Source: Flavimaribacter sp039888615
GTDB taxonomy: Bacteria; Pseudomonadota; Alphaproteobacteria; Rhizobiales; Rhizobiaceae
DNA length: 64,000 bases
Assembly: GCA_039888615.1 (NCBI GenBank)
Contig: JBDQQS010000004.1
Reading direction: 5' to 3' (one strand)
Each line of letters opens with the position of its first letter. Positions within the stretch are counted from its first letter, which is position 1. Below are positions 51,444 through 59,783 of this stretch, piece after piece. Under the pieces are notes generated by a model that saw only the letters and a program-made list of their open reading frames with translations, had not been told where the DNA came from and made no database searches. Made by a program: the position numbers and the translations under genes.

Positions 51444-52664
51444 TCAGGCCTCCGCTTCGCCGACAAGCAGGGTGCGGAAATCCTGCGCAAGTTTCGACAC
51501 GCCCTGCAGGACCAGCAGAACGGCTCCTATGACGATCGCCCACTTGAATGGCCAGTAGTCCACCGCCCATTCCGTAAAGGAAACCTCGTCGACCGCAGTC
51601 GCCTGCCAGGCGAAGATCCAGCCGGTCACCAGAAGCGTGCCGGCGAAGATGAAGAAGAAGACGGATGTCAGAATGTCGACGATCGCCTTTCGTCGCGCCG
51701 ACATCGGAGCGTAGAACACGTCAACCCGCACATGGCTTTCGGTCAGCATCGCATAGGCGCCGGAGATTAGATACTGCATGCCGAACATGAGGAACATGCC
51801 CTCATGCGCCCAATTGGTCGGCGAGTTGAAGACGTAGCGGGCGACCACCTCGTAATAATAGACAAAGACCGCAATCACCGCCCAGTAGGAGACGAATTCG
51901 CCGGAATAATAGGACAGCCGGTCGATCGCGCCCATCCAGCCGGTTGAGATGTGTCGGAAGTCGTCTTTGTCCTCCTGTTCCTCATAGGCTTCGATCACGA
52001 GCTCTTCTGCGTGTTCTTCTTCCGCCTTCGCGTCGGCGCGCTTCTTGAGAGACGGAAGCAGGATCGCGTCGAGCAACATCAGCGCGAGGATGACGATGAA
52101 CCCGTAGAACGCCGCTGAGCTCCAGAAGGAACGACTTGCAAAAGCCGCGTCGGCGACTGGTTTGGCCTCGGCGAAATCCGCCTCTGACCGCTCGATCCGC
52201 TTGCGCGAGGTGTCGATGGTTTTTTCTGCGCGCTCCAGCCGCCGTTCGGCCGATCGGCGGGCGAAGGATTCTTCCTCCTCGCCTTCGATCTCTGCGCGCA
52301 TTTCGGCGAGGCCCGCTTCGGTCTGTTCGAGCCGCGGCTTTTCGCGTTTGATCGTATCCTGCGCCACCTTAACCAGATTGGCTGCGTCGGAGTAGGCCGT
52401 GCGCGCGTCACGCTGTTCGGCGTTGGCGAACAGGATAAAAAGAAAGAGGGGGATGTAGATGAGGCCAAGCAGGCTTCTGAGATAGAAGCGGTGAAGGCCG
52501 AGAATGCCGCCGGTGACCAGCGCCAGATAGCCGATCCACAGAGAATAGCCCTTCGGTTTGTCCGATTGAACGGTTCGCCTCGCCATCACCATGGCAACGA
52601 TTGGAAACACGATGAGCCCGGCCCAGTAGAGCCAGTGCTGCAGGACGAAGGTCAGGCTCGGCAT
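51444..52664 (-). CDS. dctQ: TRAP small permease with N-terminal TM2-like and coiled-coil extension
   Basis: 406 residues, more than twice the normal DctQ length. Residues 40-80 resemble a TM2 domain (ALVTGGILGLHRFYL and a following hydrophobic helix). About 85-180 is a charged heptad-rich coiled coil with many Glu, Arg and Lys. A helix follows at 183-205, then a charged linker rich in Glu. DctQ proper starts near 250 (VVARYVFNSPTNWAHEGMFLMFG) and carries four helices. Between dctM and dctP, so it belongs to this transporter. The extension may anchor or scaffold the complex; function unknown. Confidence 0.88.
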   Translation of the reverse strand: MPSLTFVLQHWLYWAGLIVFPIVAMVMARRTVQSDKPKGYSLWIGYLALVTGGILGLHRFYLRSLLGLIYIPLFLFILFANAEQRDARTAYSDAANLVKVAQDTIKREKPRLEQTEAGLAEMRAEIEGEEEESFARRSAERRLERAEKTIDTSRKRIERSEADFAEAKPVADAAFASRSFWSSAAFYGFIVILALMLLDAILLPSLKKRADAKAEEEHAEELVIEAYEEQEDKDDFRHISTGWMGAIDRLSYYSGEFVSYWAVIAVFVYYYEVVARYVFNSPTNWAHEGMFLMFGMQYLISGAYAMLTESHVRVDVFYAPMSARRKAIVDILTSVFFFIFAGTLLVTGWIFAWQATAVDEVSFTEWAVDYWPFKWAIVIGAVLLVLQGVSKLAQDFRTLLVGEAEA

Positions 52665-52745
52665 GATCGAGGATCCTGTAGACGCGTCACGGAATCTGGG
52701 ACCGGGACCCGACGGAGCGCCGGATCCCTGATTGCGTTCAGCCGG

Positions 52746-53867
52746 TCAGAGATCGAGGTTCTGGCCTTCGATCAGTTCCGGAGAGACATAGCCAAGCGAG
52801 CCCGACATCATGTAGTCGAGCTGCGCCTTGAAGACGCGCGCCGCGTCCTTGTCCTTGTTGGCGTATTTGAACCAGATCGGGACGGCCACCTCCGTCATCA
52901 GCTCCACGTCGTCCTGGGTCAGACGCGTGACTTCCGTGCCGTCCGCCTCGAACTTGGCCCAGGCTTCCTGGTCCGCCTTCTGGATCTTTGCGTGATGTTC
53001 GATGGAATAGGACTTTGTCTCCATTTCAATGAATTGTTTCATTTCCGGAGAGAGCGCGTTCCAGGCGTCCATGCCGACGGTGATGTCCATGATGTCGACC
53101 GGCTGGTAAAGCGACATGAAGCCGGGCGGTCCCATGGAGATGTAGTCCGTCACCTGGCTGAAGCCGAGCGCATAGTTGACGGCCGGTCCGACATAGTCGG
53201 CCACATCAATCGTGCCCTTTTCCAGCGCCGGGAAGATTTCCGAGCCGGGGAGCACGGTCGTCTTCGCGCCGATGCCCTGGAACACTTCGGCGACCATGCC
53301 GCCCGGCACCCGCATCTTGCGGCCGCGGAAGTCGTCGATCGAGCGGATGGGCACCTTCGAGTGGATGATATTCGGCCCGTGATGAACCGGACCCACGAAA
53401 TACATGCCCTGTCTGGCATAGAGGTCGCGGGCCATTTCGAGGCCGCCCAGACCGTAATAGAACACGTCGTATTCGTGCGGATTTCGCAGTCCCAGAGGAT
53501 AAGAGGACAGGAACACCGCCGCAGGGATGATCCCTTGCGCGTAGATCGTGAACGGATTGACCGCCTGAAGTACACCGTTCTTGACGGCGTCGTACAACTG
53601 GAAATCGCCGACGACGTCATTGGCGCCAAACGGCTCGAAGGCGAGTTCTCCGCCGGTCTTCTCGACGATTGTTCCCGCCCAGTCCTTGAATACCTGAAGG
53701 CCGACGCCTCCGGGCCATGAGGTCTGGATCTTCCAGGTCGTGCCGTTGGCTTGCGCTGAAGCCACATGTGGCGCGGCGAGCGCGCCGGCCACGGTTGCGC
53801 CGCCCGCAAGGGCGCCTGTTTTCAGAAACGAACGCCGCGACAGGTCGCTTGTTGATTGCAGTTTCAT
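52746..53867 (-). CDS. dctP: TRAP transporter substrate-binding protein with Tat signal (DctP family)
   Basis: 373 residues. A twin-arginine signal is clear: LSRRSFLKTGALAGG (residues 9-23), ending near AHVASAQA. The mature protein starts TTWKIQTSWPGGVGLQVF, and contains GRKMRVPGGMVAEVF with the binding arginine and a WNALSPEMK helix near the C-terminus, as in TakP-type 2-oxoacid binding proteins. ATG 53867 has a GGGAGG site. First gene of the P-Q-M operon. Folding before export fits a binding protein with bound metal or cofactor. Confidence 0.93.
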   Translation of the reverse strand: MKLQSTSDLSRRSFLKTGALAGGATVAGALAAPHVASAQANGTTWKIQTSWPGGVGLQVFKDWAGTIVEKTGGELAFEPFGANDVVGDFQLYDAVKNGVLQAVNPFTIYAQGIIPAAVFLSSYPLGLRNPHEYDVFYYGLGGLEMARDLYARQGMYFVGPVHHGPNIIHSKVPIRSIDDFRGRKMRVPGGMVAEVFQGIGAKTTVLPGSEIFPALEKGTIDVADYVGPAVNYALGFSQVTDYISMGPPGFMSLYQPVDIMDITVGMDAWNALSPEMKQFIEMETKSYSIEHHAKIQKADQEAWAKFEADGTEVTRLTQDDVELMTEVAVPIWFKYANKDKDAARVFKAQLDYMMSGSLGYVSPELIEGQNLDL

Positions 53868-54004
53868 GATTTTCCTCCCGTTGTTGCGGAGACGTCGAGG
53901 TCTCCGAACACGGGAAGTATAACTGGAATGTGAAAACACACAACATGACTGAACTGCAATCTCATTAAATGGGATTTTCAGTCGGGTTTTGCGGAATTCC
54001 GGGT

Positions 54005-54037
54005 ATGAAAAGGGCGCCGGGATATTGTCCCGGCGCC
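54005..54037 (-). terminator. Intrinsic terminator of groESL
   Basis: On the minus strand GGCGCCGGGA pairs with TCCCGGCGCC around a five-base loop (54013-54037) and is followed by CTTTTC, about 30 bases beyond the groEL stop. Confidence 0.8.
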
Positions 54038-54068
54038 TGATGTTTTCCGCAGTCTCGCGCAGGCTGCG

Positions 54069-55694
54069 TCAGTAATCCATGCCGCCGCCGGGCATTGCCG
54101 GGGCTGCGTTCTTCTTTGGCAGTTCGGCGACCATCGCCTCGGTCGTCACGAGAAGACCGGCCACGGACGCCGCATCTTCGAGAGCGGTGCGGACCACCTT
54201 CGCCGGGTCGATAATGCCGGCCTTGACCATGTCGGTGAACTGACCGGTCTTGGCGTCCCATCCTTCATTGTAGCCGTCGCGCTCCAGCACCTTGCCGACG
54301 ATGACCGAGCCGTCGGAACCGGCGTTGATTGCGATCTGGCGGGCCGGCCACTGGATCGCGCGACGCACGATGTTGATGCCGACCTTCTGGTCGTCATTGT
54401 CGCCTTCGAGAGCCTCGAGCTTTGCGGCCGCGCGCAGCAGCGCGATACCGCCGCCCGGCAGGACGCCTTCCTCGACGGCCGCGCGGGTCGCATGCATGGC
54501 GTCGTCGACCCGGTCCTTCTTTTCCTTGACTTCGATCTCGGTGGCCCCGCCGACGCGGATCACGGCGACGCCGCCTGCGAGTTTCGCCAGGCGTTCCTGC
54601 AGTTTTTCGCGGTCGTAGTCGGAGGTGGTTTCCTCGATCTGGGCCTTGATCTGGTTGACCCGGCCTTCGATGTCGGCCTTTGCGCCGGCGCCGTCGACGA
54701 TTGTGGTGTTTTCCTTCTCGATCGAGATCTTGCGGGCAGTCCCCAGCATATCGAGCGTGACGTTTTCAAGCTTGACGCCGAGGTCTTCGGACACGACCTG
54801 TCCGCCGGTCAGGATGGCGATATCCTGCAGCATGGCCTTGCGACGGTCGCCGAAGCCTGGCGCCTTGACAGCGGCGATCTTCAGTCCACCGCGCAGCTTG
54901 TTGACGACGAGAGTGGCGAGCGCTTCGCCTTCGACGTCTTCGGCGACGATGAGCAGAGGTTTGCCGGACTGGGCGACGGCTTCGAGGACCGGCAGCAGGG
55001 ACTGCAGGTTCGACAGCTTCTTCTCGTGGATCAGGATATAGGGGTCTTCAAGTTCAGCCCGCATCTTCTCGGCGTTCGTGACGAAATAGGGCGAGAGATA
55101 GCCGCGGTCGAACTGCATGCCTTCGACGACGTCGAGTTCGGTTTCAGCGGTCTTTGCCTCCTCGACGGTGATAACGCCTTCATGACCGACCTTCTCCATG
55201 GCGGAGGCGATCATCTTGCCGATCTGGCTGTCGCCATTGGCGGAAATCGTGCCGACCTGCTCGATTTCGCTGTTGGAGGTGACCTTTCGGGCGTTGCCTT
55301 TCAGATCTGCGACGACGGTCTGAACGGCGAGGTCGATGCCGCGCTTCAGATCCATGGGGTTCATGCCTGCGGCGACCGCCTTGGCGCCTTCCTTCAGGAT
55401 TGCCTGGGCGAGCAGGGTGGCGGTGGTGGTTCCGTCGCCCGCCTGGTCGTTCTGCCTGGATGCGACTTCGCGCACCATGCGCGCGCCCATGTTCTCGAAC
55501 TTGTCTTCGAGCTCGATTTCCTTTGCAACGGTCACGCCGTCCTTGGTGATGCGCGGCGCGCCGAACGATTTTTCGATGACGACGTTTCGGCCTTTCGGGC
55601 CCAGCGTCACCTTTACGGCGTTGGCCAGCGTGTCGACGCCGCGAAGCATCTTTTCGCGTGCTTCCTGCGAGAATTTGACGTCTTTAGCACTCAT
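54069..55694 (-). CDS. groEL: Chaperonin GroEL
   Basis: 541 residues, the 60-kDa chaperonin that folds proteins inside a tetradecameric cage with ATP. Signature segments: AVKVTLGPKGRNVVIEKS, NDQAGDGTTTATLLAQ (ATP site), DRGYLSPYFVTNAEK, and AAVEEGVLPGGGIALLRAA. It ends AMPGGGMDY, a shortened GGM-tail. Second gene of groES-groEL, 11 bases after groES; heat-shock control through a CIRCE element at 56132. Confidence 0.99.
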   Translation of the reverse strand: MSAKDVKFSQEAREKMLRGVDTLANAVKVTLGPKGRNVVIEKSFGAPRITKDGVTVAKEIELEDKFENMGARMVREVASRQNDQAGDGTTTATLLAQAILKEGAKAVAAGMNPMDLKRGIDLAVQTVVADLKGNARKVTSNSEIEQVGTISANGDSQIGKMIASAMEKVGHEGVITVEEAKTAETELDVVEGMQFDRGYLSPYFVTNAEKMRAELEDPYILIHEKKLSNLQSLLPVLEAVAQSGKPLLIVAEDVEGEALATLVVNKLRGGLKIAAVKAPGFGDRRKAMLQDIAILTGGQVVSEDLGVKLENVTLDMLGTARKISIEKENTTIVDGAGAKADIEGRVNQIKAQIEETTSDYDREKLQERLAKLAGGVAVIRVGGATEIEVKEKKDRVDDAMHATRAAVEEGVLPGGGIALLRAAAKLEALEGDNDDQKVGINIVRRAIQWPARQIAINAGSDGSVIVGKVLERDGYNEGWDAKTGQFTDMVKAGIIDPAKVVRTALEDAASVAGLLVTTEAMVAELPKKNAAPAMPGGGMDY

Positions 55695-55705
55695 TGTTCT
55701 GTTCC

Positions 55706-56020
55706 TCAGGCTGCTTTTTGCCGGGTTGCAGTTTCGAGAACGACGCCCATGATGTCGCTCTCCTTCATGATGAGAAGGTCTTCGCCATCAATGCGAATTT
55801 CCGTGCCGGACCATTTGCCAAACAGCACGATATCGCCGGGCTTTACGTCGAGGGCGACGACGTCGCCCTTTTCATTGCGGGCGCCGGGGCCTGTAGCCAG
55901 GATTTCGCCCTGGTGCGGTTTTTCCTTTGCGGTGTCGGGAATGATGATGCCGCCTGCGGTTTTCGCGTCCGCTTCGATACGCCGGACGACGACTCGGTCA
56001 TGTAAGGGTCGGAACTTCAT
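55706..56020 (-). CDS. groES: Co-chaperonin GroES
   Basis: 104 residues. It begins KFRPLHDRVVVRRIEAD, and contains the mobile-loop GGIIIPDTAKEKPHQGEI and the KPGDIVLFGKWSG block. It caps the GroEL cage. First gene of the operon; a CIRCE element lies 112 bases upstream of the ATG. Confidence 0.98.
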   Translation of the reverse strand: MKFRPLHDRVVVRRIEADAKTAGGIIIPDTAKEKPHQGEILATGPGARNEKGDVVALDVKPGDIVLFGKWSGTEIRIDGEDLLIMKESDIMGVVLETATRQKAA

Positions 56021-56131
56021 GAAGCTTCCTCCAAATGTCTGAAAATGTGCAAGAAACGCAGCCGTTGCGCGGCCTGCGTTCGCGTGATTTGGTGGATTTT
56101 TGAGACAAGTTCAAGAGGGCGCTAACTTTTT

Positions 56132-56158
56132 TTGGCACTCTTTGTGAAAGAGTGCCAG
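56132..56158. promoter_or_regulatory. CIRCE element (HrcA operator)
   Basis: TTGGCACTC-N9-GAGTGCCAG, an inverted repeat that differs from the CIRCE consensus TTAGCACTC-N9-GAGTGCTAA in one position of the left arm and two of the right arm (the perfect arms here are GGCACTC/GAGTGCC). It is upstream of groES, so HrcA repression is expected. hrcA itself is not in the window. Confidence 0.9.
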
Positions 56159-56290
56159 CGCGCATGGCAGCACTCCTGTGGCGAGGCTGCTATGATATTG
56201 AATTTGTTGAGGGAAAGCGGAGTCCTTCTTGACACATGAATGTTTGCTGTGGCGCAATGCGCTTATCGCCAACTCTTACGGAGATGATTC

Positions 56291-56563
56291 ATGCAGGTCA
56301 GTGACGGATTCCAGAAGCAGATCGAGGGCTATGGTCTGACAACGGCGCAGATTTATTACCGCTTGCCCGATCACCTTTCGGTGGTCCAGGAGTTCATCTG
56401 GCAGGAGTACGATGTCTTCCCGAAGTTTCCGATTCTCAAGAAATTTCTGGCCTTCTGGGAAGAGGAGATCGAAGGGCCGCTTCATTCGGTCACCGTCGCA
56501 CATCAGCGATTGATCAAACCATCGGAAATGCGCAATGTCGACGGGGAATACCTGATACACTGA
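56291..56563 (+). CDS. usg: Usg family protein
   Basis: 90 residues. The sequence reads as an alphaproteobacterial Usg: QKQIEGYGLTTAQIYYRLPDH, then VWQ-like FIWQEYDVFPKFP, EEEIEGPLHSVTVAHQRLIKPSE and VDGEYLIH. The family is small, soluble and of unknown function. GGAG lies eight bases before the ATG. Divergent from groES. Confidence 0.93.
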   Translation: MQVSDGFQKQIEGYGLTTAQIYYRLPDHLSVVQEFIWQEYDVFPKFPILKKFLAFWEEEIEGPLHSVTVAHQRLIKPSEMRNVDGEYLIH

Positions 56564-56603
56564 TTGGCTTGAAGAATGCAGGCCAGATCGAAAGGGCGCG
56601 TCG

Positions 56604-57320
56604 ATGCTGCAGGCCTGTCTCAATGGCGGCTGGAAGAAAGACCACCATATCGCGGTTCCGCTGACGATTACCGAACTCGTTCGCGACGCGTCCAGCGTTC
56701 GCGCGGCGGGCGCGGACGAGCTTCATATTCACGTCCGCGCGTCCGACGGGGCGGAGACGCTTGAGCCCGACGCCGTCAGGCAGACGCTTGAAGCGGTCCG
56801 CGCCATTGTTCCGGACATGCCGATCGGCGTCGGCACGGGCGCTTGGATTGCGCCCGGAGGACGGGCTCGCCATGACGACATGCAAAACTGGACGGTGAAA
56901 CCGAACTACGCCTCAGTTAATCTCAACGAAGAAGACGCGCCCGATGTGATTGCGTTGCTGACAGGCATGGGCGTGGGTATCGAAGCCGGCCTGTGGAGCA
57001 CACAAGACGCCCGACGGTTTGTCGACGAGATCGATTTCGACACATGTCTGCGCGTGCTGGTCGAGATGCCGGATGTCGAAGGGGTCGAGGCAAAGACCGA
57101 GGCGGCCGCCGTCATCTCGATGTTGGAAAAGGCCGGCTGCAATCTTCCGGTTTTGCTTCCTGGCCAGGGACAGAGTGTCTGGCCATGTGTCGACATGGCA
57201 TGGGAGAGGGGGCTGTCGACGCGGATCGGTTTCGAGGACACCTTTCTGTTGTCCGACGGATCGCTTGCTCCCGACAATGCTGCGCTTGTCGAAGCCGCAA
57301 AAGCGCTCAACTTCGTCTGA
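56604..57320 (+). CDS. BKACE-family beta-keto acid cleavage enzyme (3-keto-5-aminohexanoate cleavage-like)
   Basis: 238 residues, TIM barrel. The zinc-binding motif is HIHVR (H41, H43). GVGTGAWIAPG, NYASVNLNEED and GIEAGLWSTQDAR are typical of short BKACE proteins, which condense a beta-keto acid with acetyl-CoA and cleave it to acetoacetate and a new CoA ester. Shorter than the 270-300-residue 3-keto-5-aminohexanoate cleavage enzymes. Forty bases after usg. Substrate unknown. Confidence 0.88.
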   Translation: MLQACLNGGWKKDHHIAVPLTITELVRDASSVRAAGADELHIHVRASDGAETLEPDAVRQTLEAVRAIVPDMPIGVGTGAWIAPGGRARHDDMQNWTVKPNYASVNLNEEDAPDVIALLTGMGVGIEAGLWSTQDARRFVDEIDFDTCLRVLVEMPDVEGVEAKTEAAAVISMLEKAGCNLPVLLPGQGQSVWPCVDMAWERGLSTRIGFEDTFLLSDGSLAPDNAALVEAAKALNFV

Positions 57321-57434
57321 ATACGGATTATCGTTGTGACCGCGGTTGAAATGATTGCCATCACGTAATAGTTAGAGTTACGTTATAATTTTCATTTTTC
57401 ACGCGGATGTTTCAGCGAAACAGGGAGTTCACCC

Positions 57435-58322
57435 ATGCTTTATGACGCCATCGTCGTTGGCGGCGGCTTTGCGGGCCAGTCAGCGGCGCTTCAGATCGCG
57501 CGGGCGCGCAGGAATGTCCTCGTCATCGATTCAGGGCTGCGCCGAAACCGGTTTGCGTCCCATGCCCACGGGTTCCTGAGCCGCGACGGGACGCCTCCGG
57601 GCGAGATCGCGGAAGTGGCGAAAACGCAGTTGCTCGCCTATCCGTATGTCGTGTGGGTTGAAGGGAACGCGGTTTCGGCGGGTGGCAAGCAAGACGGGTT
57701 TGAAATCCGTATGGAGGATGGTGAAAGGCATGTCGGTCGCCGCGTTGTGCTGGCGACCGGCGTAAGCGACGCATTGCCCGACGTGCCGGGGCTTGCCGAG
57801 CGCTGGGGCAGGGCGGTGTTCCACTGTCCCTATTGTCATGGTTACGAGCTCGAAAGTGGAACAATTGGAGTTCTTGCAAGCCATCCGATGTCGGTTCACC
57901 AGGCCGAGGTCGTCTCCGACTGGGGCAGCACGATCCTGTTTACGAACGGCGTCATCGATCCCGACGAGGACCAGATCGCGAGCCTTAAACGGCGCAACGT
58001 CGTGATCGAAACGACAGGGGTTTCTGAGATCGTCGGCGATGACGCCGATATCCGGCTTGAAGACGGCCGGGTGATCGAGCTCGCCGGTCTGTTCACCGTG
58101 CCGAAGACGCAGATGACGAGCACTGTCGCCGAAGAGCTCGGCTGCGCGATCGGGAAGGGCATGACCGGCCCGGTCATCACCGTCGACGAGATGAAGAAGA
58201 CATCCGTCGACGGCGTCTTCGCCTGTGGCGACGCAGCCCGCATGGCGGGCTCGGTGGCGCTCGCCGTGGGCGACGGAGCGATGGCGGGCGCCGCCGCGCA
58301 CCAGTCGCTGATCTTCGGTTGA
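57435..58322 (+). CDS. Thioredoxin-reductase-like FAD oxidoreductase
   Basis: 295 residues. The FAD motif GGGFAG is at 9-14, and the redox disulfide CPYC at 131-134 in FHCPYCHGYEL, as in TrxR-like proteins. The second nucleotide site is unusual: the strand after the disulfide reads GVLASHPMSVHQAEVV with no GxGxxA/G motif, so NADPH binding may be altered or absent. The C-terminal FAD motif ACGDAARM is intact. May reduce a disulfide partner using an electron donor other than NADPH. The ferritin-like gene follows after 69 bases. Confidence 0.85.
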   Translation: MLYDAIVVGGGFAGQSAALQIARARRNVLVIDSGLRRNRFASHAHGFLSRDGTPPGEIAEVAKTQLLAYPYVVWVEGNAVSAGGKQDGFEIRMEDGERHVGRRVVLATGVSDALPDVPGLAERWGRAVFHCPYCHGYELESGTIGVLASHPMSVHQAEVVSDWGSTILFTNGVIDPDEDQIASLKRRNVVIETTGVSEIVGDDADIRLEDGRVIELAGLFTVPKTQMTSTVAEELGCAIGKGMTGPVITVDEMKKTSVDGVFACGDAARMAGSVALAVGDGAMAGAAAHQSLIFG

Positions 58323-58391
58323 CCGGGATCAATGTCACTTCCGGATTGAAAGCGATACAAAGGTTCATGATCCAGACCAAGGGAGCAGACA

Positions 58392-58877
58392 ATGGCAAAA
58401 TCGAAAGAGACGATCGCAAATCTTCAAAAAGCGCTGGCGATGGAACTCACCGCAGCGCATCAGTATCAGCTGCATTCGCATGTTCTGGACGACTGGGGTC
58501 TTGACCTGCTTGCCGAGAAAATGCGCGGCGAGATGACCGAGGAACTCGGCCACTCAAACGACTATATGGAGCGGCTGTTTTTCCTCAAGGAATCGCCGGA
58601 GATGAAGTTCGACAAGACGCCGCAACGGGCCCAGTCGCTGAAAGATATGTTCGAGGCGGATCTTTCGGACGAGAAGGAAGCAATCGAATTCTACACGAAA
58701 GCCGCGAAAACCGCCTATGACGCCGGCGATGTGGGTTCGAGAGTGCTGTTCGAGAAGATCGTGCTTGACGAGGAAGGCCACATGGCTTGGCTCGAACTTC
58801 AGCTCGATCTTCTGGGGCGGCTTGGCGAAAAGACCTATATCGCGAAACACATGTCGCCTCCGTCAGCGGAAGAATGA
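58392..58877 (+). CDS. Bacterioferritin-like non-heme ferritin
   Basis: 161 residues, bacterioferritin length. The ferroxidase ligands align with E. coli numbering: E18, E51, H54, E94, E127 and H130. The heme-ligand position 52, Met in bacterioferritin, is Leu here (EELGH, residues 50-54), so heme is not expected. It would store or detoxify iron, or act as a Dps-like oxidant protector. Its stop is followed by a terminator whose 3' arm carries the ribosome site of the next gene. Confidence 0.88.
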   Translation: MAKSKETIANLQKALAMELTAAHQYQLHSHVLDDWGLDLLAEKMRGEMTEELGHSNDYMERLFFLKESPEMKFDKTPQRAQSLKDMFEADLSDEKEAIEFYTKAAKTAYDAGDVGSRVLFEKIVLDEEGHMAWLELQLDLLGRLGEKTYIAKHMSPPSAEE

Positions 58878-58935
58878 TCTCGGTTAAGTTCCGCATTTGA
58901 TGTGCGTCAACGACATTATCGTTCATCATGTCATG

Positions 58936-58968
58936 CTCCTCTCGTGAGAAATCATGAGAGGAGTTTTT
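58936..58968 (+). terminator. Terminator hairpin overlapping the next gene's ribosome site
   Basis: Arms 58936-58947 and 58952-58963 pair over 12 bp (one G-T) around a GAAA tetraloop and are followed by TTTTT. The descending arm ends GAGAGGAG, which is also the only good ribosome-binding site for the small membrane protein at 58973. Confidence 0.75.
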
Positions 58969-58972
58969 CGTC

Positions 58973-59161
58973 ATGACCAAACGCAACAGGCTGACGCCGT
59001 GGTATATCGGACTGGCGGTGATACTCGCGGCGGTGGTTTTCGTGGGCTTCCGGATGTCGTCAAGCGGCTGCGCGCCCGTCGGCATCGAGATCGGCGTTCT
59101 GGTGATTGTGCCCGTGGTCTATCTCGTACTCATGTATCTGACGTTGACGAGCCAGGAGTAG
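58973..59161 (+). CDS. Small two-helix membrane protein
   Basis: 62 residues: a basic N-terminus, helix about 11-26 (IGLAVILAAVVFVGF), a short loop with one cysteine, and helix about 36-58. ATG 58973 is nine bases after AGGAG, which is buried in the terminator hairpin. No recognised family. Function unknown. Confidence 0.65.
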   Translation: MTKRNRLTPWYIGLAVILAAVVFVGFRMSSSGCAPVGIEIGVLVIVPVVYLVLMYLTLTSQE

Positions 59162-59250
59162 GGGCGTCGCAATCCTCTCCGGCACCGGGGTGGGCAAGAA
59201 CAGCCTGGCATGTCAAGAGTGACGGGGTGTCTGCCCGGCGAGGAAAGCGA

Positions 59251-59775
59251 ATGACGAAGACCCTACTGTCGACACCGAGGTTCAATGTCATTGAAACACC
59301 ACCGAGATCTGCAGATTATGAACGCGATTTCTTCATCGAGAAGCGGGACGGAGTTTCGATTGCGGTTCGGTTTGGTGAACGCGTGCTGATGCTGGAGATC
59401 AATCGGCCCGGACAATCCTCTCCATCGCTTGAGTTTCCAGGCGGCGGCGTTGACGTTGACGACGCGCCTGTTGTCGCCGCAGCCAGGGAGTTGCTTGAAG
59501 AGACGGGACTTGGCATCTCGGGCTTTACAGAGGTCGGACGCATCGCGCCCTTGCCCGGCTATGTCAGCGAACGGGTGACGCTTTTCATCGCTGAGGCTGA
59601 TTCGGAATCTTCACATCGCATTGAGGCCTGTGTGGGGCATGAGGGGATCGTTGGTTCGTTCCTCGTCCCAATCGCAGAACTTTCATCGTTTTGCAGGCGC
59701 GGGCGGATCAGTTCCGCGGTTGACGCCTATTTCGCGATGTTACTCACGACATTGGATGGCAAAACGGCGCGGTAG
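59251..59775 (+). CDS. Nudix hydrolase
   Basis: 174 residues. The Nudix box is GGVDVDDAPVVAAARELLEETGL, with RELLEET intact but the early Glu replaced by Asp. FPGGGV precedes it and KRDGVSIAVRF fits the ADP-ribose-pyrophosphatase-like group. Hydrolyses a nucleoside diphosphate linked to another moiety. The start is ATG 59251, after a GAGGAAAG site; the frame extends upstream through the gap after the small membrane protein. Confidence 0.9.
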   Translation: MTKTLLSTPRFNVIETPPRSADYERDFFIEKRDGVSIAVRFGERVLMLEINRPGQSSPSLEFPGGGVDVDDAPVVAAARELLEETGLGISGFTEVGRIAPLPGYVSERVTLFIAEADSESSHRIEACVGHEGIVGSFLVPIAELSSFCRRGRISSAVDAYFAMLLTTLDGKTAR

Positions 59776-59783
59776 GTTGCATC

